Origin: Maribacter algarum (ex Zhang et al. 2020)
GTDB taxonomy: Bacteria > Bacteroidota > Bacteroidia > Flavobacteriales > Flavobacteriaceae
NCBI RefSeq assembly: GCF_005885635.1
Contig: NZ_VATY01000001.1
Coordinates: forward strand, 1,116,001-1,180,000
Direction: 5' to 3'
DNA length: 64,000 nucleotides
Below, in pieces: positions 1 to 8,030 of the stretch. The notes beneath the pieces were generated by a model that saw only the letters and a list, made by a program, of their open reading frames with translations, did no database searches and was not told the DNA's origin. The first letter of the stretch is position 1; each line of letters starts with the position of its first letter. The translations under genes were made by a program, and so were the position numbers.

Positions 1-172
1 CTATCCAAAGATATCCCGTGCTATCTTGGGTAATGGATACTGTGCTATTTTGTGAAAGACCGTCTTTTACGGATAACTGTCGAAAAGTAATCTGTGATTG
101 CGGATAAAGTAAGTATACCGAACAGATACAGACAAGAATACTTAAGCTTTTTCTTAGATTTACGATTTGCAT
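1..172 (-). CDS. Two-component regulator propeller-type sensor protein, N-terminal fragment
   Basis: The gene reads leftward off the window edge; only the first 57 codons are visible, from an ATG at 172. The fragment starts with a hydrophobic export signal (about residues 8-25, rich in L, I, V and C). It continues with FRQLSVKDGLSQNS and then SITQDSTGYLWI. That is the hallmark opening of the Reg_prop seven-bladed sensor domain, where each blade carries a D-x-x-G-x-x-W(I/F)G element. In Bacteroidota such N-termini belong to hybrid two-component systems or LuxR/AraC-type one-component sensors that read periplasmic signals. The output domain lies outside the window, so the exact class is unknown. 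The family call is inferred from one blade-like motif. Confidence 0.75.
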   Translation of the reverse strand, partial: MQIVNLRKSLSILVCICSVYLLYPQSQITFRQLSVKDGLSQNSTVSITQDSTGYLWI

Positions 173-254
173 TACTGATTTCACCTACTCAAGATAAGAT
201 AATTCACGTAGATATTTGATTTGGAATACATAACCAAAGAGTTTTCCAGATAAC

Positions 255-287
255 AAAACCCGAGAACATCATCCTGATGTTCTCGGG
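255..287 (-). terminator. Rho-independent terminator behind the methyltransferase gene
   Basis: A perfect 13-bp stem (CCCGAGAACATCA at 259-271 pairing with 275-287) has a 3-nt loop. Read on the minus strand it is followed by TTTTG. It lies 73 nt past the methyltransferase stop and upstream of the leftmost gene, so it should insulate the two. Confidence 0.85.
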
Positions 288-359
288 CAGCTAACACTAA
301 CCATAATTGTAAGTGGATATTCGTCTGTGGTACCTTAACTGAAATGGGTGAAATGATTT

Positions 360-1274
360 TTATAAGCAATGTATGTGTAGATATAAAATTACGTTATCTG
401 GCATGCGGCTTACATGTATTTCATGTTCTGCAAAACCCGCTTCTTTAGCTAGTTGTAGCAGTTGTGTTTCAGTACGATGAATGAGGTGCCAGTCCCCTAG
501 AATTTCCATATAGTCTCGACTTGGATTGTGCGCCTCGTTGTAATTACCAACAACTATTTCACCTCCTTTTTTCAGACACCCCTTAAAACGTCTCAATAAC
601 TTTACAAAAGCTCTATCATTTAGATAGTCGAATAAGCCCGCAGACCATATGAAGTCATATGATTCTTCAGTTTGGTATCTGAAAATATTCGAGTTTACAT
701 ATTCAATGCGCTCTAAATGGGCTTTGTTCAATTCTTTTGAAAATGCAATGGCTTCATCATCGATTTCAACACAGGTCGTAAATATGTTTTCTTTTTCAGC
801 ATTATAAAGTTCAACCAATTCCCTTCCTGAACCACTGATAATATTCAATACTTTTATGCTAGAGGCCAACTTCGCTTTTGCTTTTGCCAAGTGCTTAAAA
901 TACTCTTTTCGATTACGCACTGCGTTAGGGGCCGCACTCTGCTGAACATATTCATCCCAAATTTTATATTTCGAATCTTCAGAAATATGGTTGGTGTAAA
1001 TCCGATCTAAAAAGAGATAATCTCCAGGATAACCATTGGGTTTTAAAAAGCCTCTTCCATGCAGTGTGTTCTCTAAAAATTCCTTTCCAAAACCCAAGCT
1101 GATTTTGGAAATTTCATCTTTAGATATTCTTCCTTTTCTGTACTCATAGGCAGTAATTGAAAGGAGTTCCTCTAATTGGAAAAAATTTGTGTGCGATAGT
1201 TCTTCGGTTGCTATGAATTCCCTTAACAACTCAAGCCCTATACTTTTGTAGGCATTATTTTGAAGTGCAATCAT
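360..1274 (-). CDS. Class I SAM-dependent methyltransferase
   Basis: 304 residues. The C-terminal half is a Rossmann methyltransferase fold: a glycine-rich motif I (VLNIISGSGRE, about 142-152), an acidic ribose-binding strand end (VEIDDEA, about 169-175), a motif IV-like strand (YDFIWSAG, about 206-213) and a helix-strand LKKGGEIVVGN near 234-244. The N-terminal ~130 residues are helical and carry GYPGDYLFLD (81-90). This resembles the GYAGDY element of methyltransferases grouped with 3-hydroxy-fatty-acid methyl ester (PhcB-like) synthases, so a small carboxylate or lipid substrate is possible. That is inference only. The gene is monocistronic, with a strong terminator behind it. Confidence 0.75.
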   Translation of the reverse strand: MIALQNNAYKSIGLELLREFIATEELSHTNFFQLEELLSITAYEYRKGRISKDEISKISLGFGKEFLENTLHGRGFLKPNGYPGDYLFLDRIYTNHISEDSKYKIWDEYVQQSAAPNAVRNRKEYFKHLAKAKAKLASSIKVLNIISGSGRELVELYNAEKENIFTTCVEIDDEAIAFSKELNKAHLERIEYVNSNIFRYQTEESYDFIWSAGLFDYLNDRAFVKLLRRFKGCLKKGGEIVVGNYNEAHNPSRDYMEILGDWHLIHRTETQLLQLAKEAGFAEHEIHVSRMPDNVILYLHIHCL

Positions 1275-1291
1275 AATATCCGATTTATTGT

Positions 1292-1516
1292 TTATTTCGA
1301 CTTCACTACAAAGATGTTCAGATAACCAAAATCAAGCGTACAGGCTCTGTTCAGTTCTCTTAACCATTTATTGGCGAAATACCCTAAAATCAATACCGCC
1401 TCTACTCCGATTAGTATAAAAGGGTTGATTCCTTTTACGATAGTTGAAAGAGGTTCTGCCACTAATAAGGTGGTGTTTAACAATAGTGCTGCGATAATAA
1501 TCATTGATGTTTTCAT
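1292..1516 (-). CDS. Small membrane protein with signal-like N-terminus
   Basis: I start the gene at the ATG at 1516 (MKTSMII...), because the nine upstream codons add only polar residues before a clean hydrophobic signal or anchor (residues 3-20). A second hydrophobic segment (about 32-50, FILIGVEAVLILGYF) predicts either a second helix or a cleaved precursor with one helix. About 74 residues, ending in a basic tail. No family recognised. It lies 17 nt upstream of the methyltransferase on the same strand, so the two may be cotranscribed. Confidence 0.5.
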   Translation of the reverse strand: MKTSMIIIAALLLNTTLLVAEPLSTIVKGINPFILIGVEAVLILGYFANKWLRELNRACTLDFGYLNIFVVKSK

Positions 1517-1944
1517 GGTTGTATATTTAATTATGTTATGCAAGTTATTTTTCTCTTAGCTCGATATGCTCATGGTTTTCCCTGAGTTTTTAAATTCAGG
1601 GTATTCCCTTAGAAACTCAAATACGTGTTTCATTTATATATGAATGTCATTTTGACCATAAAAGGTTAACATGATTATTTAAAATTCATATCAACGCGCT
1701 ATTTTCAATAAAGGGCTTATTTCTAAAAAGGGGAAGGGTACTACTCGTGTAAGGAAATTGTGGTCAATTTATGGTATAAAGATAAATGACACTTTCTCTC
1801 AACTTTGTGGAATTGTAAGATTGGAGAGGAATCTTGTATACATTGTCAATTATTAGGTTTTTATACAAAAGAAAGACAACGGTGATCCTGAACAATATCA
1901 GCTCTAGGCCATTAAAAAGAATGACCTAAAGAAGTTTTATATTT
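1517..1944. other. Gene-free stretch
   Basis: About 430 bp without a convincing reading frame. The only structure I see is a short palindrome (CCCTGA at 1580-1585 with TCAGGG at 1596-1601), in the leader region of the small membrane protein gene. No promoter box matches the consensus well. Confidence 0.5.
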
Positions 1945-3141
1945 CTATAGTAGTTTTTCTAATTTCATTTTTTTTATGTAACCCCATAAATCTTCGGCTT
2001 TAATATTTGCACCTGAAGCCTCTACAAACATTCTATCTCCAACTTTATACCATAGCTGTGTGATATTTTCTCGTTCATTGTATTGTGTTATATAGGGTTT
2101 AATATCCTTTTCTTCTTTACCATCATTTTCCATTGCATATGCAAAATCTATCATCTCTGCATCACCAGGGCTTTTTGAAAAATCAACTACATAAAGGTCT
2201 ATTTCTTTTTTTTGACTTTCGTTAGCATAGATTAAATGAATATTGTTTTTGTTTTTTCGCCCTTTAGGTGGATTGCCATATTCTTTGGTAGTTAGTGATA
2301 AATCACCTAGTTTATTTGGTGCCCATGTTTCAAATTGCTCTTTTGATATGGGTGTTAAATTGTATAACTTTTTCAATACTTGTATTTCTTCATCCTCCAT
2401 GAAATGTTTTATAATCCATTTTACCTTTTTATTTGCTGGTGAAATTCTCTTAAACTCTATTATTCTCACCGTGGTAGTTTGAGAATCATCTTGAACTACA
2501 TTCTGAACTTCCACAAGATTTTCTTCTATAAAATTCCATCCTTTTTCAAAATTGATGTTCGCACGAACTTCAGCGTAAATAGTACCCGTACTCATAGCTA
2601 TTTTTGTACACTCTTCTTTAAAGGTTATGGCTCTATCAATATAAAACCAAAAGTAGGTAGCCTCCGAAGGTGAAATAGTTCTTTGATTATTATTTCTAGA
2701 CACTATTTTTTCGTCGCTTACAGGATATAATGCAGCTATATTTACACCGTATTTTTTTATGAATATAGGGTCATATTTCTTTGAGTAGATATCATCAAAA
2801 GGTGTTTCGGCAAAAACATCTCTGTCTTTACAATCACTATCTATTGAAAACCAATTTTGAAATTTGTTAGGTTGTAAAGGAATGCTATCAAAAAGTGTTT
2901 TAATATTGAATTCTAGTAAATTGAAATGAATTGTGCCATCAGCATTGATTTTACCTAATGTGATTTCTTCACCATTATCTTGCATTTGAACTAGCTCTAA
3001 AGCTTCATGTGTATAGTCTAGCTCACCTTTAAGATGGTTTTCAACTTTAGGTAAGGTATTTGTTGATTGTGATTTCTGCGCTTTGCAAAATTGTAAATGG
3101 CATAAGAATAATAAACATAGTATTTGTGCTCTTATTTTCAT
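1945..3141 (-). CDS. Exported protein of unknown function
   Basis: 398 residues beginning with a clear signal peptide (about residues 4-21, LCLLFLCHLQFCKAQ), so it is periplasmic or surface-exposed. The rest is polar, beta-rich and without a family I recognise. Residues about 262-280 (the KEQFETWAPNKLGDLSLTTKEYGNPP stretch) resemble the NEQLKKWLPKNLGDL region of the lipoprotein gene at 4773-5393. The two probably share a domain and may have arisen by duplication. It lies last on a run of minus-strand envelope genes but is separated from them by more than 100 bp. Confidence 0.65.
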   Translation of the reverse strand: MKIRAQILCLLFLCHLQFCKAQKSQSTNTLPKVENHLKGELDYTHEALELVQMQDNGEEITLGKINADGTIHFNLLEFNIKTLFDSIPLQPNKFQNWFSIDSDCKDRDVFAETPFDDIYSKKYDPIFIKKYGVNIAALYPVSDEKIVSRNNNQRTISPSEATYFWFYIDRAITFKEECTKIAMSTGTIYAEVRANINFEKGWNFIEENLVEVQNVVQDDSQTTTVRIIEFKRISPANKKVKWIIKHFMEDEEIQVLKKLYNLTPISKEQFETWAPNKLGDLSLTTKEYGNPPKGRKNKNNIHLIYANESQKKEIDLYVVDFSKSPGDAEMIDFAYAMENDGKEEKDIKPYITQYNERENITQLWYKVGDRMFVEASGANIKAEDLWGYIKKMKLEKLL

Positions 3142-3259
3142 GATTTTTGATTTTCGGTTGGTAATTCTTTAGCTAATCTATTCTGCACTCCAGAACCTGC
3201 GAAAAATGCTTTTCACAAGGTCATCATATTATTTGAAATAGTACATGTTTCAAAAGAAA

Positions 3260-3619
3260 TTAAATTCCCTTAAACCACACCTCATATTTCTTACCTAGAA
3301 TTGGTGCTGGCTTTTCTTTTTCATTAATAGCATTCATGAGACCCATTATCCACATATACAGCAACACAAATATTCCTAATAAATTGATAATCCAACCTAG
3401 AAAGGGAATCACTCCAACTATCCCTAAAGCAAGACCAGTAGCAGCCAAGCCTAAGGACTGGCGAATGTGATATCTAGCAAAGGGCAGCTTCTTATCATTG
3501 TTCATTACAAAGGCAATAATCAATCCTATAATTGTGACGTAAGAAATAATTGCCATTTTCTTGTCTTCTTCTTTTATTGCGGGCATAAAAGCCTCTTCTT
3601 TTTTTGTTGTCGTTTCCAT
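3260..3619 (-). CDS. DUF4870-family membrane protein
   Basis: 119 residues with an acidic/lysine-rich cytoplasmic N-terminus and three hydrophobic segments (about 24-39, 56-72 and 76-94). The motif LPFARYHIRQSLGLAATGLALG between helices 1 and 2 matches the DUF4870/Tic20-like family, in which an (F/H)-HxxQ-like helix follows the first transmembrane segment. Function is unknown in bacteria. It sits 14 bp downstream of a lipoprotein gene and probably forms the end of an envelope operon. Confidence 0.75.
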   Translation of the reverse strand: METTTKKEEAFMPAIKEEDKKMAIISYVTIIGLIIAFVMNNDKKLPFARYHIRQSLGLAATGLALGIVGVIPFLGWIINLLGIFVLLYMWIMGLMNAINEKEKPAPILGKKYEVWFKGI

Positions 3620-3633
3620 ATTCCTATTTTCAA

Positions 3634-4107
3634 TTAGTTAAAAAAGTATTTTCCAACATGCGTAACCACATATTCTATGGAATCTCTAGTATGTAATGTT
3701 GAGGTGCGACTCTCAAAAGTCATTTCATTTCGGTCCGCGCTAAAAAAGGTATACTCATCGGTTTGTGTATTAGATATCGTTGTAAGCCGATTATTACTCA
3801 AAGTCCAAACCCAATCTTCGCGCCCTTGTTCAGGAATGTCAATAAAACCAGTGCCATCTGAATTGAAAGTAAAACTGATATCTATAAAATACTGGTTGAT
3901 ATCATTCTCGATTTCTTGCCCTGATAACCCAGAACCGTCATTATCCTCTATTACAGTATTCTCATAACGGGAGAAAGTCCATGGACTTTCTTCCACAAGA
4001 ATGTTCTCTACATCCTCAGGTTCATCAATAAGTTTTTCCACCACTTTTGAGCAAGAAGTGAGCATAAGAGCGCATACTACCATACTGATAATTGCCTTTG
4101 TTTTCAT
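3634..4107 (-). CDS. Lipoprotein, lipocalin-like
   Basis: The start is placed at the third methionine (MKTKAIISMVV, ATG at 4107), which leaves a compact type II signal peptide with a lipobox ending LTSC. The mature part is about 140 residues. It contains the strand pattern FTFNSDGTGFIDI...WVWTLSNNRLTTI...YTFFSADRNEMTFES seen in lipocalin-like domains of Bacteroidota lipoproteins. Likely an outer-membrane or periplasmic lipoprotein; ligand unknown. It lies upstream of the DUF4870 gene with 14 bp between them. Confidence 0.65.
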   Translation of the reverse strand: MKTKAIISMVVCALMLTSCSKVVEKLIDEPEDVENILVEESPWTFSRYENTVIEDNDGSGLSGQEIENDINQYFIDISFTFNSDGTGFIDIPEQGREDWVWTLSNNRLTTISNTQTDEYTFFSADRNEMTFESRTSTLHTRDSIEYVVTHVGKYFFN

Positions 4108-4210
4108 ATGTTTCATCTTTAAATTCATTTAAAAATTATTGTTTTGTCAATTCAAGAAGTGTATTGAAATCGAGTGCTACAGTTTCAAAATCATATTTTG
4201 GTTACAAGCA

Positions 4211-4756
4211 CTAAAATTTAAGCTTTACCGTTCCACTAATTGGAAATTTTCCTTCCTCTGAAACATCAAGCATTGAACTACCCATTACATCAAAATCGAT
4301 GCTTAAGGAATTTGAAGTGCGTTTTACCTCTATTTGGCCTGAACGCAAAGCAATCCGTTTTTCTGTATGCCGTTTTACCTTACGATTCTTATCAAAAAAG
4401 CTGAGATAAAGTGGCTTATTTGTAGAACTAACCTCAGGATGGGTATACGTAAAACTCCCGTTCTTAAAATGTTGGTCACTAGCCGGAAAACTGAAATCAA
4501 TAATCGGAGCACCCTCTTGAACAATCGAAATCAATATATCATTACCGATATCGACCTTTGAAAAATCCCAGTTAATGCGTTCATATGTATAGGTTTTACC
4601 ATTCATGTTCAGCATAATTGTAGCACGGTTATTTGTTGTATTCGTGGTGATTAGTGTTGATGTTTGTGCCGTCTTTTGACTTTCTCCACAGCCAACCAGT
4701 AATAGAAATATAACTGATAACACTGCAGTTAAAATAGTTTTAATAGTAATTTTCAT
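4211..4756 (-). CDS. Putative lipoprotein
   Basis: I begin at the ATG at 4756 (MKITIKTILTAVL), because the nine preceding codons would overlap the upstream gene and precede an intact lipoprotein signal (lipobox LLVGC). About 181 residues, beta-rich, with no family I recognise. The segment IMLNMNGKTYTYERINW and the closing FPISGTVKLKF look like an immunoglobulin-like or small beta-sandwich domain. The start lies 16 nt behind the stop of the next lipoprotein gene, so both should be on the transcript that begins at the ECF-type promoter at 5775-5804. Confidence 0.6.
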   Translation of the reverse strand: MKITIKTILTAVLSVIFLLLVGCGESQKTAQTSTLITTNTTNNRATIMLNMNGKTYTYERINWDFSKVDIGNDILISIVQEGAPIIDFSFPASDQHFKNGSFTYTHPEVSSTNKPLYLSFFDKNRKVKRHTEKRIALRSGQIEVKRTSNSLSIDFDVMGSSMLDVSEEGKFPISGTVKLKF

Positions 4757-4772
4757 AGTAGTTGATTTTACG

Positions 4773-5393
4773 TTATTCGGCAAATTTGACCAATGCTTCT
4801 AAATCTAATTTTCTAGTAAATTCCCAGGTTTCTTCAACATTCATAGAGGTTCCATTTACGGTAATCAAAAAGCGCTCTTGATAGGCAAACATGAGCTGGG
4901 TGTTGTTTGCTTTTTTCTTATAGGTTTGTTGCGCTTTTATACCGTCAACCGTTACAGTTTGCAGATGTTTGTATTCGTCTTCAGTTTCCATTTCCATATT
5001 TCCGAACATGCCATAACCTGCTGTCATCATACTTCCCGTCGGGCCAGCACCGTCAATTAGCATTACATTGAATATTTGTTTGCTATCTGTTTTCTTGTAT
5101 GTTCCTTCCACCGAATTTACCTGGTACATTCCCGCTTGGCCTACCTTAAAACCTGTTCTAACCAAATCTCCCAAGTTTTTGGGTAACCATTTTTTCAATT
5201 GTTCATTCGTCAAAGGCGTTGCATTTTTAAGTTCTTCTATGCGACCTTCAACCTTTTTTGCTTCTTTTACGAAGGTGGTTGCATTTGAAACACCTTCTTT
5301 GGCTTTGTTGAGTTTTTCTTTGGCTTCACCAAAACAAGAAATCAAAGAAAAGAAGAGTAGTACCCCGGTTGAAAATTTTAATATGTTTTTCAT
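4773..5393 (-). CDS. Lipoprotein with helical N-terminal segment
   Basis: 206 residues. The signal peptide has a lipobox (LISC, residues 17-20), followed by a lysine/alanine/glutamate-rich helical stretch (about 21-55) that may be a coiled coil. A C-terminal alpha/beta part includes LKKWLPKNLGDLVRTGFKVGQAGMYQVNS, similar to a segment of the exported protein at 1945-3141. The middle carries a glycine/methionine-rich loop. Function unknown. It lies second in the operon behind the ECF-type promoter, 4 nt after the 115-residue lipoprotein gene. Confidence 0.65.
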   Translation of the reverse strand: MKNILKFSTGVLLFFSLISCFGEAKEKLNKAKEGVSNATTFVKEAKKVEGRIEELKNATPLTNEQLKKWLPKNLGDLVRTGFKVGQAGMYQVNSVEGTYKKTDSKQIFNVMLIDGAGPTGSMMTAGYGMFGNMEMETEDEYKHLQTVTVDGIKAQQTYKKKANNTQLMFAYQERFLITVNGTSMNVEETWEFTRKLDLEALVKFAE

Positions 5394-5397
5394 GGCA

Positions 5398-5745
5398 TTA
5401 GTTAATTAGTTCTGCACAACTACCTTTTTGTAGTTCGGCTTTGGCATCTTCAAGCGCAGTATCAAATGCTTGTCTTTGTTCACCCAAAACACAAGCTTCT
5501 ACTTCTTCCATTGCTTCTACGTAATTTAGCGCTGCGGCTCTGAAGCTTTCACAAGTAGGTATTGTTGGGTCGTTTTGAAAAATTGAAGCAGCTTTGTTAA
5601 GAGCATCCAGCTCTGGTTTTACTTGAACTGTCCATGCTTCATCACAATTACCATCGAGTTCGTCAATTATTTCATCCACATCACAGCTAAGATTAGTAAG
5701 TAAAAAGAGAAGAAAGATTCCAATTAAAAAAAAATTTGTTTTCAT
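5398..5745 (-). CDS. Small lipoprotein, first gene of an ECF-controlled operon
   Basis: 115 residues: a signal peptide with lipobox LSC, an acidic stretch (DVDEIIDELDGNCDE), then alpha-helical sequence with four cysteines after the lipidated one (C34, C64, C85 and C109 approximately). They could form two disulfides in the periplasm. No family recognised. The promoter-like element at 5775-5804 lies 29 nt upstream of the start, with the geometry shared by five other promoters in the window. Confidence 0.65.
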   Translation of the reverse strand: MKTNFFLIGIFLLFLLTNLSCDVDEIIDELDGNCDEAWTVQVKPELDALNKAASIFQNDPTIPTCESFRAAALNYVEAMEEVEACVLGEQRQAFDTALEDAKAELQKGSCAELIN

Positions 5746-5774
5746 AATTTCTAGTTTTAAAATGTTTTACAATC

Positions 5775-5804
5775 ATTAGTACCTCTGTCTGAAAAATGTA
5801 AACA
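5775..5804 (-). promoter_or_regulatory. ECF sigma-factor promoter, site a
   Basis: Minus strand: TGTTTAC (5804-5798), a 15-nt spacer starting ATTTTT, then GTACTAAT (5782-5775). Spacing and both boxes match five other sites in this window. It lies 29 nt before the start of the three-lipoprotein operon. Confidence 0.75.
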
Positions 5805-5837
5805 AGTTCCGGTGTATTTATTCGCTTTAATCTCGCA

Positions 5838-7121
5838 TTAGAAGTTCACAAACTCTACACGGCGATTGTTCGCCTTACCTTCTGGTGTAGAATTATCGGA
5901 TACTGGCACACTTTCACCCATACCTTTTACCTTCAATCTTGCGGCTTCCACACCTGAATTCGTAAGCGCTTCTTTTACCGCTGCGGCACGTTTTTCTGAA
6001 AGTTGAAGATTATGCGATTCCTCACCGTCACTATCGGTATGTCCTTCTATACTGAATTTCAAATCAGTATGTTCTTGCATCATCTTGGCTACTTGATTGA
6101 TTACCCCCATCGAACTTGGTTTTAAGCTCGCTTTATTTACATCGAACAGAATGCCTCGGGTTACGAATTTGCCATCGGCCATGACACGGTCGTACAATTT
6201 TTTACCCCCTTCAGCAATTCGAATATTCTTTATGGCCATCGTCTTACCTTCTGGCTTATGCATATAGCTGCCAATACTAAACATTTGAGGCTTGTATTTA
6301 TAATTGGGAATGTTCAAGGCGCGGTATTCATCTACAAATACCTTTAGGCTGCGTTTGTTGAAGGAAATGGCAATGTGTTTCCAGCCAGTTGACTTGCCTA
6401 TGGTTTCATTATGTCCGTCATATTTCTTGGCATTGCCTTGAACCTTAGTATGGGTCGTTGCACCATCTTTAAAAACTTCTATTGGGTAAAAAAAATCTTT
6501 ACCTTCGCTATGGTGGTTTGCACCGTGCCAAAATCGAATATTATATGACTGCCAACTATAATAGACATCTTCAAAATACGCATCGAACTCAATGGTAAAA
6601 ACTTCAGGCAAGTAGCTTTCGGTCTCCATCAACGGAGTAATAATGCTTCGGTTTTCGAAATTGATGATATTCTCATTTCCTTTCTTTGCATTTTCGGCAC
6701 TCCCTTGTGAGAGATCCCATCTTGAAGGAAATTCGCCGTTTTCCTCACCGCTCAAATCATCCTCAAAAATAATTTTATCACCCGGCACAAAATTGTATTT
6801 AGACCAGGTTTTGGGCGTTGAATCTGTAGCAGTTTCGTCGGCGTTTTCTCTTTTATTTTTTGAATTCACCGGACTATCATTCTCCTCCAACTCTTTGTTT
6901 TTAGTCTTTTTTGAGCTGCGTTTTTTATTCTTCTTTCCGTTGCCTAGAATAGTATCCATAGCCCTTTCAGTTTCTTTGTTGACCTTCTGCTCTGTTTTTC
7001 TGGTAACGGCACGTTCGGCAGCTTTTTCAGCGCTTTTCCCTAATTTTTTAAAGAACTGGGCTTGTGTTGCTGTTCCCATAAAAAGGAATGCTATTGCGAC
7101 TAGAAGTGTTCTTGTTTTCAT
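5838..7121 (-). CDS. OmpA-family envelope protein with a LamG-like middle domain
   Basis: 427 residues: signal peptide (cleavage near TQA-QF), a long lysine/glutamate-rich and serine-rich linker (about 25-105), and a beta-sandwich domain (about 115-300) with features of concanavalin-like/LamG folds. A C-terminal OmpA peptidoglycan-binding domain (about 318-427) shows ILFDVNKASLKP, the EGHTDSDGEESHNLQLSEKRA core and NRRVEFVNF. The D and R residues that bind diaminopimelate are present. The protein should tether the outer envelope to peptidoglycan. It has its own ECF-type promoter 29 nt upstream. Confidence 0.85.
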   Translation of the reverse strand: MKTRTLLVAIAFLFMGTATQAQFFKKLGKSAEKAAERAVTRKTEQKVNKETERAMDTILGNGKKNKKRSSKKTKNKELEENDSPVNSKNKRENADETATDSTPKTWSKYNFVPGDKIIFEDDLSGEENGEFPSRWDLSQGSAENAKKGNENIINFENRSIITPLMETESYLPEVFTIEFDAYFEDVYYSWQSYNIRFWHGANHHSEGKDFFYPIEVFKDGATTHTKVQGNAKKYDGHNETIGKSTGWKHIAISFNKRSLKVFVDEYRALNIPNYKYKPQMFSIGSYMHKPEGKTMAIKNIRIAEGGKKLYDRVMADGKFVTRGILFDVNKASLKPSSMGVINQVAKMMQEHTDLKFSIEGHTDSDGEESHNLQLSEKRAAAVKEALTNSGVEAARLKVKGMGESVPVSDNSTPEGKANNRRVEFVNF

Positions 7122-7150
7122 AATCTTAAGTTTTAAATGGTTTCATAATC

Positions 7151-7180
7151 ATTGGTACCCCGACTTTGAAAATGTAAACA
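7151..7180 (-). promoter_or_regulatory. ECF sigma-factor promoter, site b
   Basis: Minus strand: TGTTTAC (7180-7174), a 15-nt spacer starting ATTTTC, then GTACCAAT (7158-7151). It stands 29 nt upstream of the OmpA-family gene, the same distance as at sites a and f. Confidence 0.75.
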
Positions 7181-7188
7181 CCAAAAAC

Positions 7189-7224
7189 AAAAAACCTGAT
7201 AACATTGCTGTGATCAGGTTTTTT
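7189..7224 (-). terminator. Rho-independent terminator behind the collagen-like gene
   Basis: A 12-bp stem (AAAAAACCTGAT at 7189-7200 with ATCAGGTTTTTT at 7213-7224) has a 12-nt loop and gives a U-run on the minus strand. It separates the collagen-like gene from the promoter of the OmpA-family gene. Confidence 0.8.
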
Positions 7225-7244
7225 CAAACTAACTCAAAACAGCT

Positions 7245-7913
7245 CTAATACTCCAAGGCAAAGTAATCCATAACTTCTTCGTAGGTCATCTTATTAAAGT
7301 CTATTGCGGATTTTCCTGATGGTGGTGGTGGAATATTTACATATCGAACCTCTTCAAAATAGTCAAATATTACATCTGAAGCATTCGTTGTTTCACCAAC
7401 AAATCCCATTTTATTTGGTGTGATATTCGGAAAAGAACCTGACCCTGGAACTACATAATAAGTATATCTTTCAACCCCTACTTCATGAGGGATTGGCGAT
7501 ATATTGCCATTTGTATTTTTTCCATAAACAAGAATAGCACCGTTGATATTTATTTCTGGTACATTAATCACAAAAGCGGAGATGTTAAATGGTGTTACAG
7601 AAAACTGAGTAGCAATCCAATCGGAGACAATAACATTTGCATTACCATCTTGGCCATCAGCTCCATCTTGGCCATCTGTACCGTCTTGTCCGTCTGCTCC
7701 ATCTTGACCGGCAGGACCTTGGTCACCTTGTGGACCTGGTACGCCCAAGGCTTCTCCATCTTGACCGGCAGGACCTTCTGGACCTTGAATTCCTTGTTCT
7801 CCTTGAGGACCTTGCGGACCAGTATCACCGGGATCCCCTTTTGAGCAAGAGAAAAGGGCCATACTTACCATTAGAATTATTACATACTTTAATTTGAACT
7901 CTACATTTTTCAT
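7245..7913 (-). CDS. Collagen-like repeat lipoprotein
   Basis: 222 residues: a signal peptide with lipobox (FSCSKG), then about twenty Gly-X-Y triplets (roughly residues 26-92; GPQ, GEQ, GPA, GQD, GAD, GTD) with a single interruption. A globular C-terminal domain of about 125 residues ends in an acidic tail. The triplet block should form a trimeric collagen-like stalk holding a trimeric head at the cell surface. The GQDGAD-type units are nearly identical at the DNA level, so repeat number may change by slippage. It is divergent from the ECF sigma gene and has a matching promoter. Confidence 0.85.
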   Translation of the reverse strand: MKNVEFKLKYVIILMVSMALFSCSKGDPGDTGPQGPQGEQGIQGPEGPAGQDGEALGVPGPQGDQGPAGQDGADGQDGTDGQDGADGQDGNANVIVSDWIATQFSVTPFNISAFVINVPEININGAILVYGKNTNGNISPIPHEVGVERYTYYVVPGSGSFPNITPNKMGFVGETTNASDVIFDYFEEVRYVNIPPPPSGKSAIDFNKMTYEEVMDYFALEY

Positions 7914-7940
7914 AATTTCTAGTTTTAAAATTTTACATCC

Positions 7941-7970
7941 GTTTGTTCCTACTCTCCAAAAAAGTAAACA
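7941..7970 (-). promoter_or_regulatory. ECF sigma-factor promoter, site c
   Basis: Minus strand: TGTTTAC (7970-7964), a 15-nt spacer beginning TTTTTT, then GAACAAAC (7948-7941). This is the weakest downstream box of the six. It lies 27 nt before the collagen-like gene and back to back with site d, with 30 nt between the two TGTTTAC boxes. Confidence 0.65.
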
Positions 7971-8000
7971 TTACCCTACTTGAAATTTTAACTTATCTTG

Positions 8001-8030
8001 TGTTTACCTTTTAACCAATACTGTATTAAT
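8001..8030 (+). promoter_or_regulatory. ECF sigma-factor promoter-like element overlapping the sigma gene start, site d
   Basis: TGTTTAC (8001-8007), a 15-nt spacer (8008-8022) and GTATTAAT (8023-8030). The downstream box covers the first two bases of the sigma-factor ATG, so a transcript from here would start inside the gene or be leaderless. It may serve autoregulation or repression. Confidence 0.6.

Noticed and set aside
181-369. 62-residue frame at the left end
   Set aside because: It covers the terminator hairpin and leader of the partial sensor gene.
6643-7248. 201-residue open frame on the plus strand over the OmpA-family gene
   Set aside because: Serine/phenylalanine-rich shadow of the lysine/glutamate-rich linker.
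7595-7897. Additional long frames in both strands over the collagen region
   Set aside because: Produced by the 9-nt periodicity of Gly-X-Y codons, which keeps several frames open.
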